Shown piece by piece: positions 1 through 9,300 of a stretch of 64,000 bases of DNA (the stretch's first letter is position 1; every line of letters starts with the position of its first letter). This DNA comes from JAZKBN01 sp040388605 (lineage in GTDB: Bacteria > Bacteroidota > Bacteroidia > Cytophagales > Flexibacteraceae). The notes under the pieces were generated by a model that did not search any database, was not told the DNA's origin, and saw only the letters and a program-made list of their open reading frames with translations. Position numbers and translations under genes: made by a program. The stretch covers positions 103,390 through 167,389 of the forward strand of contig JAZKBN010000037.1 in the NCBI GenBank assembly GCA_040388605.1. Reading direction: 5' to 3'.

Positions 1-449
1 CCCTTGCTGCTGCCGGTTTGTTTGGCATACAGTTCGGCCATTACGGCATTTGGCGAGCTGCCGAGCGCCAAAGGAAGGGCGTGATCCCGGTAAGCTGTAA
101 TATATTTATCTCCTTTTTTAAGGGCGCTTACCATACCTGCAGCACAGGCTTCCTGGCCTATGTAAAGGTGGCAAAAACCTTTAATTTTCTGCTGTCCGTA
201 AACCTGACCTGCTTTGTCTTCGAACTTACGCATAAGCTGCATTTGCTCGTACCATGAGGAGTAAGTTTCTTTATCGAAAGAAATTTTTTGCGCTCCTGAA
301 TTTACAGGCATAGCCTCCGGATCCTGGCCTTTCGGGGCAAAGTCTTCCTGCACCTGGGTTGCAGCAGCAGCTGATTCAGTTGAAACCGGTTGTGTGTTCG
401 CTTTTGCGGCCTTGCCGTTATTTTGCTTGGCTGCGGTAGTATCTGCCAT
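1..449 (-). CDS. pdhA: Pyruvate dehydrogenase E1 component, alpha subunit (N-terminal part, runs off the left edge)
   Basis: Reading leftwards from the ATG at 449, the frame is open to the window edge (149 codons). After a low-complexity Ala/Gln/Lys-rich leader of about 55 residues comes the E1-alpha core: a WYEQMQLMRKFEDKAGQ segment, then GFCHLYIGQEA, then YRDHALPLALG. These are the conserved opening segments of thiamine-diphosphate-dependent 2-oxoacid dehydrogenase alpha subunits. The enzyme decarboxylates pyruvate and feeds acetyl-CoA to the TCA cycle in the cytoplasm. The thiamine-binding GDG...N motif would lie beyond the window. The gene follows lpxA on the same strand with a 185-bp gap and probably has its own promoter at 504-511. 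The leader is longer than in many relatives. An acetoin or branched-chain dehydrogenase alpha subunit is the main alternative. Confidence 0.88.
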   Translation of the reverse strand, partial: MADTTAAKQNNGKAAKANTQPVSTESAAAATQVQEDFAPKGQDPEAMPVNSGAQKISFDKETYSSWYEQMQLMRKFEDKAGQVYGQQKIKGFCHLYIGQEACAAGMVSALKKGDKYITAYRDHALPLALGSSPNAVMAELYAKQTGSSK

Positions 450-503
450 TATAAGTGTCCTGCGGGAACGTGTTTGTGCTGAATTATGTTTCGGTAGCGT
501 ACT

Positions 504-511
504 CAAAAGTA
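504..511 (-). promoter_or_regulatory. Candidate -7 promoter element (TACTTTTG) upstream of pdhA, inside a palindrome
   Basis: On the minus strand the sequence is TACTTTTG, matching the Bacteroidota -7 consensus TAnnTTTG, 54 nt before the pdhA ATG. It sits within a palindrome, CGTACT-caaa-AGTACG at 498-513, which could bind a dimeric regulator. No clear -33 TTTG was seen. Confidence 0.45.
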
Positions 512-634
512 CGAATTTCCCGGTTTTTAATTATTCCGAAACTTAAAAAACAGGGTTTTTCCCGGTTTTTAAATTTGGATTTACATTTTAGGGGCAATGC
601 AGGCTTTAAATGTTACATTAATCCCTGCTGAAAG

Positions 635-1414
635 CTAAAGGTTATAGCCTTTCATTATTCCCCGGTCAGAGTTTAAGATAAAGTTAATCACTTCATCTCT
701 TTCCTTGCTGGGCGGAAGCTCAAGTTTAATGAAATCCAGTGCTTTTGAATTGCTGTAACCGCTCAGGTACACAATTCTGTAAATTTCCTGTATTTCGTTT
801 ATTTTCTCGTTGCTGAAACCGCGGCGCCTTAAGCCGACACTGTTTATGCCTGTATAGCTAAGCGGTTCGCGGCTGGCCATTGTAAAGGGGGGAACGTCTT
901 TTCTTACCAGCGAACCGCCCGATATCATAACATGAGCGCCTATTTTGCTGAACTGGTGAACGCTGCTGCTCCCGCCGATAACAGCCCAGTCATCTACCAT
1001 TACATGGCCGCCTAACTGAACGGTATTGGCTAAAATGCAGTTATTGCCTATTATGCAGTCATGCGCAACGTGTACGTATGCCATAATCAGGCAATTCTTA
1101 CCAATTTCGGTTTTGTGCTTATCTGCAGTGCCTCGGCTTACAGTTACAAATTCCCTTATACTGGTATTGTCGCCTACAATGGCAACGGTATCTTCGCCGG
1201 CAAATTTCAAATCCTGCGGAATGGCTGAAATAACGGCACCGGGAAAAATACGTACATTTTTACCAATGCGGGCGCCTTCCATGATGCTGGCATGGGAGCC
1301 TATCCAGCTGCCTTCTCCGATTTCCACATTTTTGTGGATGGTAGCGAATGGTTCCACAACCACATTGTCCGCTATTTTAGCCTGCGGGTGTATGTAGGCA
1401 AGGGGTTGGTTCAT
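635..1414 (-). CDS. lpxA: UDP-N-acetylglucosamine O-acyltransferase, first step of lipid A synthesis
   Basis: The 259-aa product has the LpxA length and fold: a left-handed beta-helix of hexapeptide repeats (for example GEGSWIGSHASI, IGKNVRIFPGAVI), then a helical C-terminal domain. The HVAHD motif is present, with His118 at the position of the E. coli catalytic His125. The enzyme moves a 3-hydroxyacyl chain from acyl-ACP to UDP-GlcNAc in the cytoplasm. Its ATG overlaps the TGA of lpxC/fabZ by 4 bp (ATGA), so the two are translationally coupled. The FabZ half of the neighbour consumes the same hydroxyacyl-ACP pool, which makes the coupling meaningful. Confidence 0.96.
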   Translation of the reverse strand: MNQPLAYIHPQAKIADNVVVEPFATIHKNVEIGEGSWIGSHASIMEGARIGKNVRIFPGAVISAIPQDLKFAGEDTVAIVGDNTSIREFVTVSRGTADKHKTEIGKNCLIMAYVHVAHDCIIGNNCILANTVQLGGHVMVDDWAVIGGSSSVHQFSKIGAHVMISGGSLVRKDVPPFTMASREPLSYTGINSVGLRRRGFSNEKINEIQEIYRIVYLSGYSNSKALDFIKLELPPSKERDEVINFILNSDRGIMKGYNL

Positions 1415-2802
1415 AGTTGTTTCTTAACGATGCTTGCCGACATTATTGCTTCGCAAACTAAATTTCCGTTTACAAATGCCTGGCCCGACATTTTTGCAAT
1501 GCCTCTTTTTATAGGTGCCAACAATTCACATTTGAATATTACCTGGTCGCCGGGGAATACCATTTTTTTGAAACGGCAGTTTTCAACGCCCAAAAAGTAA
1601 GTCCAATAATTTTCAGGATCGGGTACAGTGCTCAGCACCAGTATTCCGCCTGTTTGAGCCATTGCTTCAATTTGCAATACGCCCGGCATTACAGGGTTAC
1701 CGGGAAAGTGGCCCTGGAAGAAAGGTTCGTTTATGGTTACATTCTTGATGCCGGCAACTGAATTTTCATCAAGATGGAAAATTCGGTCTATCAGCTGGAA
1801 GGGGTAACCATGCGGCAGCATTTTGTAAATCTGCCTGGCTTCAAGCACTGCAGGTTGCTTGGGGTCGTATGCCGGCGAATTGCGCTTGCTTTGCGTCATA
1901 AGCTTTTTAAGCTTGCGTGCAAAGGCAACATTGGCAGCATGGCCGGGCCTTGCGGCAAGAATCTGTGCTTTCAGTGGTCGGCCTGCAAGGGCCAAATCAC
2001 CCACTAAATCAAGCAGCTTGTGGCGCGCGGGCTCGTTCTTATAGCGCAGTTCAATATTATTTAAAATACCTTCTGCTTTAACTTCAACCTTAGGCTGGCG
2101 GAAAAGGGATGCAAGGTAATTCAGTTCGTCTTCCTGTACCACTCGGTCTACAACCACAATGGCATTGCTCAGGTCGCCGCCGCGAATCAGGTTTTGCTTG
2201 AAGAGCATTTCAAGCTCGTGCAGGAAGCAAAATGTGCGGCAGCTGCTTATTTCAGTAGCAAACTGGCGAATATCTGTTAAGCTGGCATGTTGGCTGCCGA
2301 GTACAGGGCTGTTATAATCTACCATTACGGTAAGCCTGTAATCGTCAAGCGGCAGGGCTGCTATTTCAACATCGCGGGCTTCATCGCGGTAGCGCACGCT
2401 TTCAGTTATTTCGAAGAAGTTACGCAGGGCGTTTTGTTCTTCGAAACCTACCAGTTGCAGGGCATCCACAAAGGGCTTCGAACTGCCGTCCATAATGGGC
2501 GTTTCCGGACCGTCAATCTGGATTAGCACATTATCTACCTCGGTACCTACCAATGCCGCGAGCGTGTGCTCTACGGTATTTATCCTGGCGCCTTCTTTTT
2601 CAATAGTGGTTCCCCGGCTCAGGTCAGTTACATAATCTACGTCGGCTTCCACTATGGGCTGGCCGGGTAAATCCATGCGCTGAAACTTTATGCCATGGTT
2701 AGGCGGCGCGGGAACAAATGTCATGTTGGCGGTTATGCCCGTGTGCAGACCTACGCCCGAAACCGTTACAGGACCGTTTATGGTATGTTGCTTGGTATTC
2801 AT
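1411..2802 (-). CDS. lpxC/fabZ: Bifunctional UDP-3-O-acyl-N-acetylglucosamine deacetylase / 3-hydroxyacyl-ACP dehydratase (LpxC-FabZ fusion)
   Basis: The 463-aa product is a fusion typical of Bacteroidota. Residues 1-300 are LpxC: the zinc ligands are visible as His79 in VEHT and His261/Asp265 in HKLLD, with the probable catalytic His288 in PGHAAN. Residues 320-463 are FabZ: LPHGYPFQLIDRI, then GHFPGNPVMPG with catalytic His365, and Glu379 in QIEAMAQ. The first half commits lipid A synthesis; the second dehydrates hydroxyacyl-ACP for fatty acid elongation. One protein could therefore balance LPS against phospholipid, although that is inference. I chose the ATG at 2802; an in-frame TTG at 2817 would add five residues but leaves His79 out of register with E. 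coli LpxC. Confidence 0.96.
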   Translation of the reverse strand: MNTKQHTINGPVTVSGVGLHTGITANMTFVPAPPNHGIKFQRMDLPGQPIVEADVDYVTDLSRGTTIEKEGARINTVEHTLAALVGTEVDNVLIQIDGPETPIMDGSSKPFVDALQLVGFEEQNALRNFFEITESVRYRDEARDVEIAALPLDDYRLTVMVDYNSPVLGSQHASLTDIRQFATEISSCRTFCFLHELEMLFKQNLIRGGDLSNAIVVVDRVVQEDELNYLASLFRQPKVEVKAEGILNNIELRYKNEPARHKLLDLVGDLALAGRPLKAQILAARPGHAANVAFARKLKKLMTQSKRNSPAYDPKQPAVLEARQIYKMLPHGYPFQLIDRIFHLDENSVAGIKNVTINEPFFQGHFPGNPVMPGVLQIEAMAQTGGILVLSTVPDPENYWTYFLGVENCRFKKMVFPGDQVIFKCELLAPIKRGIAKMSGQAFVNGNLVCEAIMSASIVKKQL

Positions 2803-3050
2803 ATTATAAGACGGCAAATTAAAAGCTAAAAAACGGTAATGGGAAATTCATACTGAAAATTAAGCAGTAAAGCCATCCTAATCGGCTAAGGCTGTTTGCC
2901 ATATTCCCGCCTGGAAACAGGTGGATATACTCTACAAACTTCTTAGCCTGTTTACCGTTCTTTTACTTAGTTTGATTGTATTTGTTTGATAGTCAGTATA
3001 TGGTTACAGCGCTTTGCTGTATTTGTGATCCTGTTTTATTACCGCAGCTT
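2803..3050. other. Intergenic region upstream of lpxC/fabZ
   Basis: About 250 bp between the lpxC/fabZ start and a possible small ORF. It is AT-rich and presumably carries the minus-strand promoter for lpxC/fabZ. I could not find a perfect TAnnTTTG element; the closest is a one-base-short TAATTTG match near 2820. No RNA gene was recognised. Confidence 0.5.
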
Positions 3051-3188
3051 ATGTTTGCGGTATTACTTGCCATCGCATTTTTTTTGCTTTTATTATCTTC
3101 ATGCAAACAGAAGCCGGTATGGAAAATCCGGGTTGCTATAACGCGCGGATCAGGTAGGATACCGGATTTATTTGTGATTGATAAGTAA
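3051..3188 (+). CDS. Possible small lipoprotein (45 aa)
   Basis: An ATG at 3051 opens a 45-codon frame encoding a strongly hydrophobic segment, MFAVLLAIAFFLLLL, followed directly by SSCK. This resembles a type II signal peptide with a lipobox Cys at residue 18. A 27-residue basic, otherwise featureless tail follows. The stop codon at 3186-3188 abuts a perfect hairpin (3187-3240), as expected for a gene end. The frame could start at the ATG at 3000 (62 aa), but that adds a poor signal peptide start. No homologue was recognised. It would be the only plus-strand gene inside the lipid A cluster, so chance remains a real possibility. Confidence 0.3.
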   Translation: MFAVLLAIAFFLLLLSSCKQKPVWKIRVAITRGSGRIPDLFVIDK

Positions 3189-3240
3189 AAATGCCTTCGT
3201 TCCCGCTCTGCCAAAGAGGGCCGGGAACGAAGGCATTTTT
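3187..3240. terminator. Perfect 19-bp hairpin, probable bidirectional terminator
   Basis: The arms 3187-3205 and 3222-3240 are exact reverse complements, with a 16-nt loop. The stem starts with an A run and ends with a T run, so it can act in both directions. Reading leftwards it would end the lpxD transcript about 260 bp after that gene; reading rightwards it would end the small ORF at 3051-3188. Confidence 0.8.
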
Positions 3241-3501
3241 CTGCCAAAGCCGCAAACGTTATTCAATGCAGGTGTTTTGTATAGGGCTATGTGGTGATAC
3301 TCAGTGTTTATCCGGGTATATAATACGCACCTGCCTGTAACAACCGGCCATTGTCAAAATAGTTTTGAAGATCATGGCAGTGCAAAATTTTATGCAGGTT
3401 ATTTTGCCGACAATTTTTTAGTAAACCCGGATTTTTATTTCTAAGCTTAGCTAAATTATTGATAATGATTCGTTTGTGTTCCGTTTATCTTAGCGAAAGA
3501 T
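3241..3501. other. Intergenic region downstream of lpxD
   Basis: About 260 bp between the hairpin at 3187-3240 and the lpxD stop codon. It would form the 3' untranslated part of the lpxD transcript if the hairpin is the terminator. I see no ORF, tRNA or repeat in it. Confidence 0.5.
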
Positions 3502-4545
3502 TTACCTGCTTTCTGAGCCGGCCGGAATCCTGCTTTCCAGCTCCTGAATTCTTCTCATCATTTCGGGAAGCTTACGGTAAATTACGGCAGCCCTGAGATA
3601 TGGCTTCATTTCCATATGCGGCGAGCCCATATAGTTTTTGCCGACTTCGTCAAGCGGGCCGGCCACACCTGTTTGAGCAGCAATATTAACCCTGTCGGCA
3701 ATGGTAATATGGCCCATTATGCCAACCTGGCCGCCAATCATACAGCTTTCACCAATTGTAGTGCTTCCGCTAATGCCTGCCTGCGCAGCAATAACAGTGT
3801 TTTTACCTATTTCAACGTTATGCGCAATCTGTATTAGGTTATCGAGCTTTGAGCCTTGACCTATTATGGTTTGACCCATGGTGGCGCGGTCTATAACGGT
3901 ATTGGCCCCTACGTCCACAAAATCGTTCAGAATTACTTTACCGACCTGGGGTATGGTTTTATAGGTTCCGTCTGCCTGTGGTGCAAAGCCGAACCCGTCA
4001 GAGCCTATTACTGCACCGCATTGAATGGTACAATGATTTCCTATTTCTGTACCGTCGCATATTTTTACACCGGCATATATAATTACATTGTTCCCAATGG
4101 TAACATTCTCACCAATATATACATGGGGATGAATTTTAACATTGTTGCCAATGCGGCTGTTTTTTCCGATATAAGAAAATGCTCCGCGGTATATATTTTC
4201 ACCAACGGTTGCATTCGAGCCAATATAGCTGGGTTCCTCAACGCCGTTTTTGGCAAATTTAGTCAGCCTTTCATATTGTTCGAGCAAGGTGGTAAATGCA
4301 GAATAGGCGTCTTCAACTAATATGAGCGATGCTGCTACCGGTTCTTTAGGAACAAAGCTGTTGTTTACAATAACGGCCGATGCCTGCGTATTGTAAATAT
4401 ATTGCTCGTATTTAGGATTGCTCAGGAAGGCAATGCTGCCGGGGCCGGCTTCCTGAATTTTGGCCACTGTGCGTACCTTTGCGGTGGCTTCTCCGCTAAC
4501 TGTGCCGCCAAGCAGGCCGGCAATTTCGCCGATAGTAAATTCCAT
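3502..4545 (-). CDS. lpxD: UDP-3-O-(3-hydroxyacyl)glucosamine N-acyltransferase
   Basis: The 347-aa product has the LpxD layout: an N-terminal uridine-binding domain (residues 1-100, with GSIAFLSNPKYEQY), a hexapeptide-repeat beta-helix (about 105-310), and a short C-terminal helix (MRRIQELESRIP). The QIAHNVEIG motif contains His242, equivalent to the E. coli catalytic His239. It adds the second hydroxyacyl chain to the lipid A precursor made by LpxA and LpxC. The ATG at 4545 starts the usual LpxD N-terminus. Unlike the common Bacteroidota order, in which lpxD runs straight into lpxC, here nearly 700 bp and a strong terminator separate them. Its promoter lies at 4577-4584, inside the end of the upstream gene. 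Confidence 0.96.
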   Translation of the reverse strand: MEFTIGEIAGLLGGTVSGEATAKVRTVAKIQEAGPGSIAFLSNPKYEQYIYNTQASAVIVNNSFVPKEPVAASLILVEDAYSAFTTLLEQYERLTKFAKNGVEEPSYIGSNATVGENIYRGAFSYIGKNSRIGNNVKIHPHVYIGENVTIGNNVIIYAGVKICDGTEIGNHCTIQCGAVIGSDGFGFAPQADGTYKTIPQVGKVILNDFVDVGANTVIDRATMGQTIIGQGSKLDNLIQIAHNVEIGKNTVIAAQAGISGSTTIGESCMIGGQVGIMGHITIADRVNIAAQTGVAGPLDEVGKNYMGSPHMEMKPYLRAAVIYRKLPEMMRRIQELESRIPAGSESR

Positions 4546-4567
4546 TTTTTCCTGATAAAGGATAATG

Positions 4568-5803
4568 CTAGGGTTGCAAAGGTAAGGGATTCCATCGGCA
4601 GAGATAAAATTTCTTTACCGGTTTTTGCATGGCATCAATCTGGCTCAGGTCAGATGCCTTGGCAATGTCTATAATTTGACCATTTCTTGTGAGTATGTTT
4701 ATGTGTCCGCCGCGTGCCACGTATGCGGCATTGCTTACCTCACCGGTGCTAACCAGCAGTTCAGTTTCTTCAGACGTTAAACGGCAGCCGGCCTGTATTA
4801 TTTCCCTGCAGGCTTTTACCCTTTCGGGGCTTATGGGTTCGCTGCCGAGCTCAATTTTAAACAGCTTCCTGTCTAAGAGCCCCTTGCAGAGCAGGTTTAA
4901 CACAAAATCAGGGAACCCGAGCCATTCTTTTACACATGCCCAGATGTCAAAGTCATCCAGCATTGCATAGGCATCCAGTAATTCCGGTGTGCTTTCAAGC
5001 TTTTCTGGGTTTATAGTCTGACTGAAGAAAGGCTCCAGGGATAAAGGCAGCCGCAGGCCGGCATTTTCAATGCTGAGCTCCCGCGCTCGCTGCATAAGCA
5101 GTGCGAGCATGGCCTCGGCGCTCACTGTGGTTTTATGCAGGTAAACCTGCCAGTACATGATGCGCCTTGCATTCAGGAAGGCTTCCACGCTGTAAATGCC
5201 TTTTTCTTCAATAACAAGTTCATCATCAACTACGTCAAGCATTTTAAGAATTCGGCTGCTGCCTACGCCGCCTTCAATAACGCCTGTAAAAAAGCTGTCG
5301 CGTTTCAGGTAGTCAAGCCTGTCAACATCCAGCTGGCTGCTGATTAGCTGGTGGAAAAACCTGCGTGAGTATCGGCCTTCAAACATTTCGAGGGCCATAG
5401 CCAGCCTTCCGCCGAATTCGGTGTTCATACGGGCAATCAACATGGCGCCTATTCTTTCGTGGCTGCAGCCTGCTATAAAGCTGTGCTCTAAGGCATGGCT
5501 GAATGGACCGTGTCCTATATCATGCAGAAGAATGGCAGCTTGCGCAGCTTCACATTCGTTATCGCTTATTTTAACACCTTTACCTCTTAAGGTTTGTATG
5601 GCAAGACCCATCAGGTGCATTGCGCCTAAGGCATGATGAAAGCGGGTGTGCAACGCACCGGGATAAACAAAATCAGCAACCCCCAGCTGCCTTATTCTCC
5701 GCAGGCGCTGAAACCAGGGGTGCTCAACGCAGTTCAATAACAACCCATGCGGAATGGTGATAAAGCCATGTATGGGGTCGTTTATTATTTTGGCTTTTGC
5801 CAT
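4568..5803 (-). CDS. HD-domain phosphohydrolase
   Basis: The 411-aa product begins MAKAKIINDPIHGFITIP, the usual opening of this HD/PDEase family that is found beside lpxD in many Bacteroidota. The metal-binding residues are visible in HTRFHHALG, the HD pair in LLHDIGHGPFSH, and a downstream DVDRLDYLKRD segment. Such proteins bind divalent metal and hydrolyse nucleotide phosphoesters, probably dNTPs, but the substrate here cannot be told from sequence. I start it at the ATG at 5803. The longer in-frame start at 5836 lies inside the probable promoter. The gene ends 22 bp before the lpxD start. Confidence 0.85.
   Translation of the reverse strand: MAKAKIINDPIHGFITIPHGLLLNCVEHPWFQRLRRIRQLGVADFVYPGALHTRFHHALGAMHLMGLAIQTLRGKGVKISDNECEAAQAAILLHDIGHGPFSHALEHSFIAGCSHERIGAMLIARMNTEFGGRLAMALEMFEGRYSRRFFHQLISSQLDVDRLDYLKRDSFFTGVIEGGVGSSRILKMLDVVDDELVIEEKGIYSVEAFLNARRIMYWQVYLHKTTVSAEAMLALLMQRARELSIENAGLRLPLSLEPFFSQTINPEKLESTPELLDAYAMLDDFDIWACVKEWLGFPDFVLNLLCKGLLDRKLFKIELGSEPISPERVKACREIIQAGCRLTSEETELLVSTGEVSNAAYVARGGHINILTRNGQIIDIAKASDLSQIDAMQKPVKKFYLCRWNPLPLQP
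4577..4584 (-). promoter_or_regulatory. Candidate -7 element (TACCTTTG) for lpxD, within the end of the HD gene
   Basis: On the minus strand the sequence reads TTACCTTTGC, containing a perfect TAnnTTTG, 31 nt upstream of the lpxD ATG. It overlaps the last codons of the HD phosphohydrolase gene. lpxD can therefore be transcribed independently of that gene. Confidence 0.55.
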
Positions 5804-5833
5804 ATTATACCTTTGGTACGTTTTAAAGGCCTG

Positions 5834-5841
5834 CAAAGGTA
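5834..5841 (-). promoter_or_regulatory. Candidate -7 element (TACCTTTG) for the HD phosphohydrolase gene
   Basis: The minus strand reads TTACCTTTGC, with the element ending 31 nt before the ATG at 5803. This would give a short leader of about 25 nt. It supports the shorter start over the one at 5836. Confidence 0.55.
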
Positions 5842-6324
5842 ATCAGGGCATTTCCATGCCTCAAATTTTTTATGGCCTGTGTTTTATTTTCGGTATTTTA
5901 ATATTCAAAACATCAACGATTCTTCCTGCCGGCACAGGTTGATTAAGCAGGAAGTTAAAATTGCCATTTCAGCTGAAAATCAAAATGTCGCCCGGTCAAA
6001 ATAATTTTTGCCGCCTTATGGAATTTCAATTTTTATTTCCAGATTTACAGCGTAGTTTCCTTAAATGCGATAAACCACCTTTAAACATTAAAGGCCTTTC
6101 AGGCAGTGTTTTAAAGATTGCATTTACAATGGATTACTGCTTTTATACAGGTAAGCTTATTATTTCTGTTATTCCGCTTCGCATATATCTTTTGAAAGCA
6201 TGCAATTGTGGGCAATCCCGGTTATAATCTGCTTATCGCTTCCGGCACCGAAATTTTCAACAGTTCAATCCGGGAATAGTTTTATTCCCGGAACAGTAGT
6301 TTTATAATTCTAATTCTTAAAAAT
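5842..6324. other. Divergent intergenic region before the first giant surface protein
   Basis: About 480 bp between the leftward HD gene and the rightward adhesin gene. It is AT-rich, without a convincing ORF. It contains a perfect 9-bp inverted repeat (TCCGGGAAT at 6269-6277, ATTCCCGGA at 6284-6292, 6-nt loop) that would form a hairpin in the leader, 33 nt before the adhesin ATG. It could be an attenuator, an operator or an mRNA-stabilising stem. Confidence 0.5.
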
Positions 6325-9300
6325 ATGCAAAAAGTATTTACTGTTTGTCATTCCGGGTATTCGCGAAGCAGCCGGGCTGTATTTATTCTGTTACTTCTGA
6401 TATTATCTTACGGGCATGTTTTTGCGCAATGCCCCTCGGCATCCTGTATTCCCGGGAATGCAACCGACCCCGCAACGCCTGATTTTCATACCGGCATAAG
6501 CAGCGTAACAATAGGCTCATTTTCTGATTCCCGTGCTGTAGGCCTTAACCAGGGTTTTCTGGATAACAGCTGTATTAACAGGAACATTACCCTGATGGCC
6601 GGTGTAAGAACCCCGGTTAGTATAGCAAACGGCGACATTGCTGATGAAAATGTTCGTATTTGGACAGATCTGAATAATAACAACGTTTTTGATGGCAGTG
6701 AGCAAATTTTCAGCAGCAATGCTGCTAAGGTGCATACAGGCGCTATATCAATTCCTGCATCTGCTGTTACAGGTATTCCTTTGCGTTTAAGAATAGGTTC
6801 AGATTTAAGTACAGCTGCCGTTCCCACAGCCTGCGGAACGCCACAGTTCGGGCAGTTTATTGATTATGCCATTGTGGTTTCGCCGAATACCCTGGCACCT
6901 GTTGCCGATTTTACAAGCGCCGATTCTGTTACCTGCAGCGGCATAGTAAGATTTACCGATCTGAGCCTGAACTTCCCGAACAGGTATTTATGGGACTTCG
7001 GCGATGGCTTAACTTCTGCGGAAGCATCACCTGTGCACAATTATGCAAGCCCCGGAACCTATAATGTAAGTCTCACAGTCTTTAACGCAAACGGGCAGAA
7101 TGAAAGGCAAAAAATTGGTTTTGTTGTTTACAACGGCTCAGCTCCTGTTGCTCCCTTATGCACGCCTATAACAACCAACCCTTGTTGCGGCTATAACCTA
7201 AGCAATGTTTCCTTTGGTACAATTCATTCCGGAAATACGCCAACCACCACCGGGTACACTGATTTTAGCTGCCGGTTTCAGGCAAGGTTTACAAGGGGTA
7301 GCAGGGTATTGGTAAGCGGTACAGCCGGTACAGTATCGGCCCAGGATGTAAAAATGTATGTTGATTTTAATAACAACGGCAATATGGCCGATGACGGCGC
7401 CCCGGTTTTAGCTGTTACTAACGTAAGCGGTTCATTTTCCGGTTACGCCCAAATGGGTTCTGTTAATGGTGTGTTTAATGTGCCATTAAGAGCGCGTATT
7501 GTAACAGATTTTGCGGGCGCCCCCTTAAATGCCTGCGATAACATCAGCGGCGGACGCACACAGGATTTTGCCGTAATACTTGAGCAGAACACAATAGCCC
7601 CTGTTGCCTCCTTTACAGCCGATTCTGCCACAACATGCAGCGGCCTGCATACTTTTACATATACCGGGAGCGGTACCGCTGACCGTTTTATTTGGACTTA
7701 CGGCGATGGGTATTCTGATACCACAAACCAATACTTGGTAAGACACACCTATGTCGCTGCAGGAACTTATACTGTAAGTCTTACCGTGATAAATAATATT
7801 GGTTCCGTAACTGTAAGTAAGCCTGATTATATTACTTTCATACCTGCACCTTTAGCGGTCTCTTGCGTACCAACTTCAGGCAACTCCTTCACCGGGATCA
7901 CTTCCTTTACATTAGGTTCATATACAAATTACAGCACGGTAAGCACATCAGCTTACCAGAATTTTACCTGTAACGGTTATATTAATGTAGCTCCGGGTTT
8001 GCCCTTAGATGTAAGTGTTTTCACATCAGGAGTCCAATACCAGGCCGGGGCACTTTATGTGGATTTAGATACCAACGGAATATTCAGCACTGCTACAGAA
8101 AAACTTTGGACCTATTCGCTAACCTCGCCGGGTCCGCATTCCGGTGTTTTTAGTATGCCCTATAATTTTCCTATAGATAAGCCGGTAAGGCTCAGGGTAA
8201 TTTCTAATATTCAAAACGGCCCCCAGAATGTGCCGAATGTTTCGCCATGCGCATCTACTTTTTCAGAAGGCGAAGATTATACATTGTTCTGCAGGCATCC
8301 TGTAGTTAAGCCGGTGGCAAAAATCAGGGCTCAGCCAAACGTCACATGTGTAAATACACCTGTCAGTTTTGCAGATGTTTCATTGAATGTTCCGAATATA
8401 CGTTCATGGGATTTTGGTGACGGAACTGTTCTTACAAACGCCTCACCTGCTCCTGCCCATACTTTTACAGCGCCCGGTGTTTACCCTGTAAAACTTGTAA
8501 GTTCTAACGATTATGGTACAGATTCCGTAATATCATACATTACTGTAACCGGCCAGGCTCTCAGACCTGCTACCTGTACATATACTCAGGCAACCAATAT
8601 AGATGCCGCATCCGGTATTCTGAATTTAACGCTGGCCGGCATTAACAACAGCAGCCTTTCTGCGGCTGATGAGGGTTCTCTTACTTTCCCATGCGCAGGT
8701 ACCGAGCTTACAGAAGGTAATTATTACCCTATAAGCATAACAACAGGCTATTCATTCGGCGAATTCCTCGCAGTATATCTTGATTTAAATAACGATGGCG
8801 CTTACAGTACCTCTGAAAGGCTTTTGAACACTGAACGGTTGGTAGGTACAATCAATGCAATCATTTATATTCCCGGGGGTGCAGTTAAAGATACACCTTT
8901 AAGGTTACGCCTGGTAACAGATCATAGTGCAAACCCCTTAGCATGTGGAACCGCAAGGTTTGGCCAGGCCGAAGACTACCCAATAATTATTCGCCGAAAC
9001 CCATACAGCCCGGTTGCCAAATTTACCTGCTCTGCAAATACATCCTGCAGTCCTGCATTTACTTTTGCCGACAGCAGCTACAACCTTCCGCTTACTTGGG
9101 AATGGGATTTTGGCGACCAAACCGGCACGGTTCAAACCCGCAACCCCGTGCATACTTACGCTTCTCCGGGTATTTATACGGTTCGCCTCATTGTAACCAA
9201 CGATTCAGGGACCGATACTCTTACAAGGGTACAGTACATTAACTACGCTCCTGCATCAGGGCTAAGGGCAACAACCTGCAATAACCAGCCGGGCTCAAAC

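Noticed and set aside
2993..3247. 84-codon minus-strand frame between lpxD and lpxC
   Set aside because: It reads through the terminator hairpin, has no signal peptide or domain, and looks like chance.
5961..6227. 88-codon plus-strand frame before the first adhesin gene
   Set aside because: It has no homology or motif, lies in a promoter region, and its composition matches AT-rich noncoding DNA.
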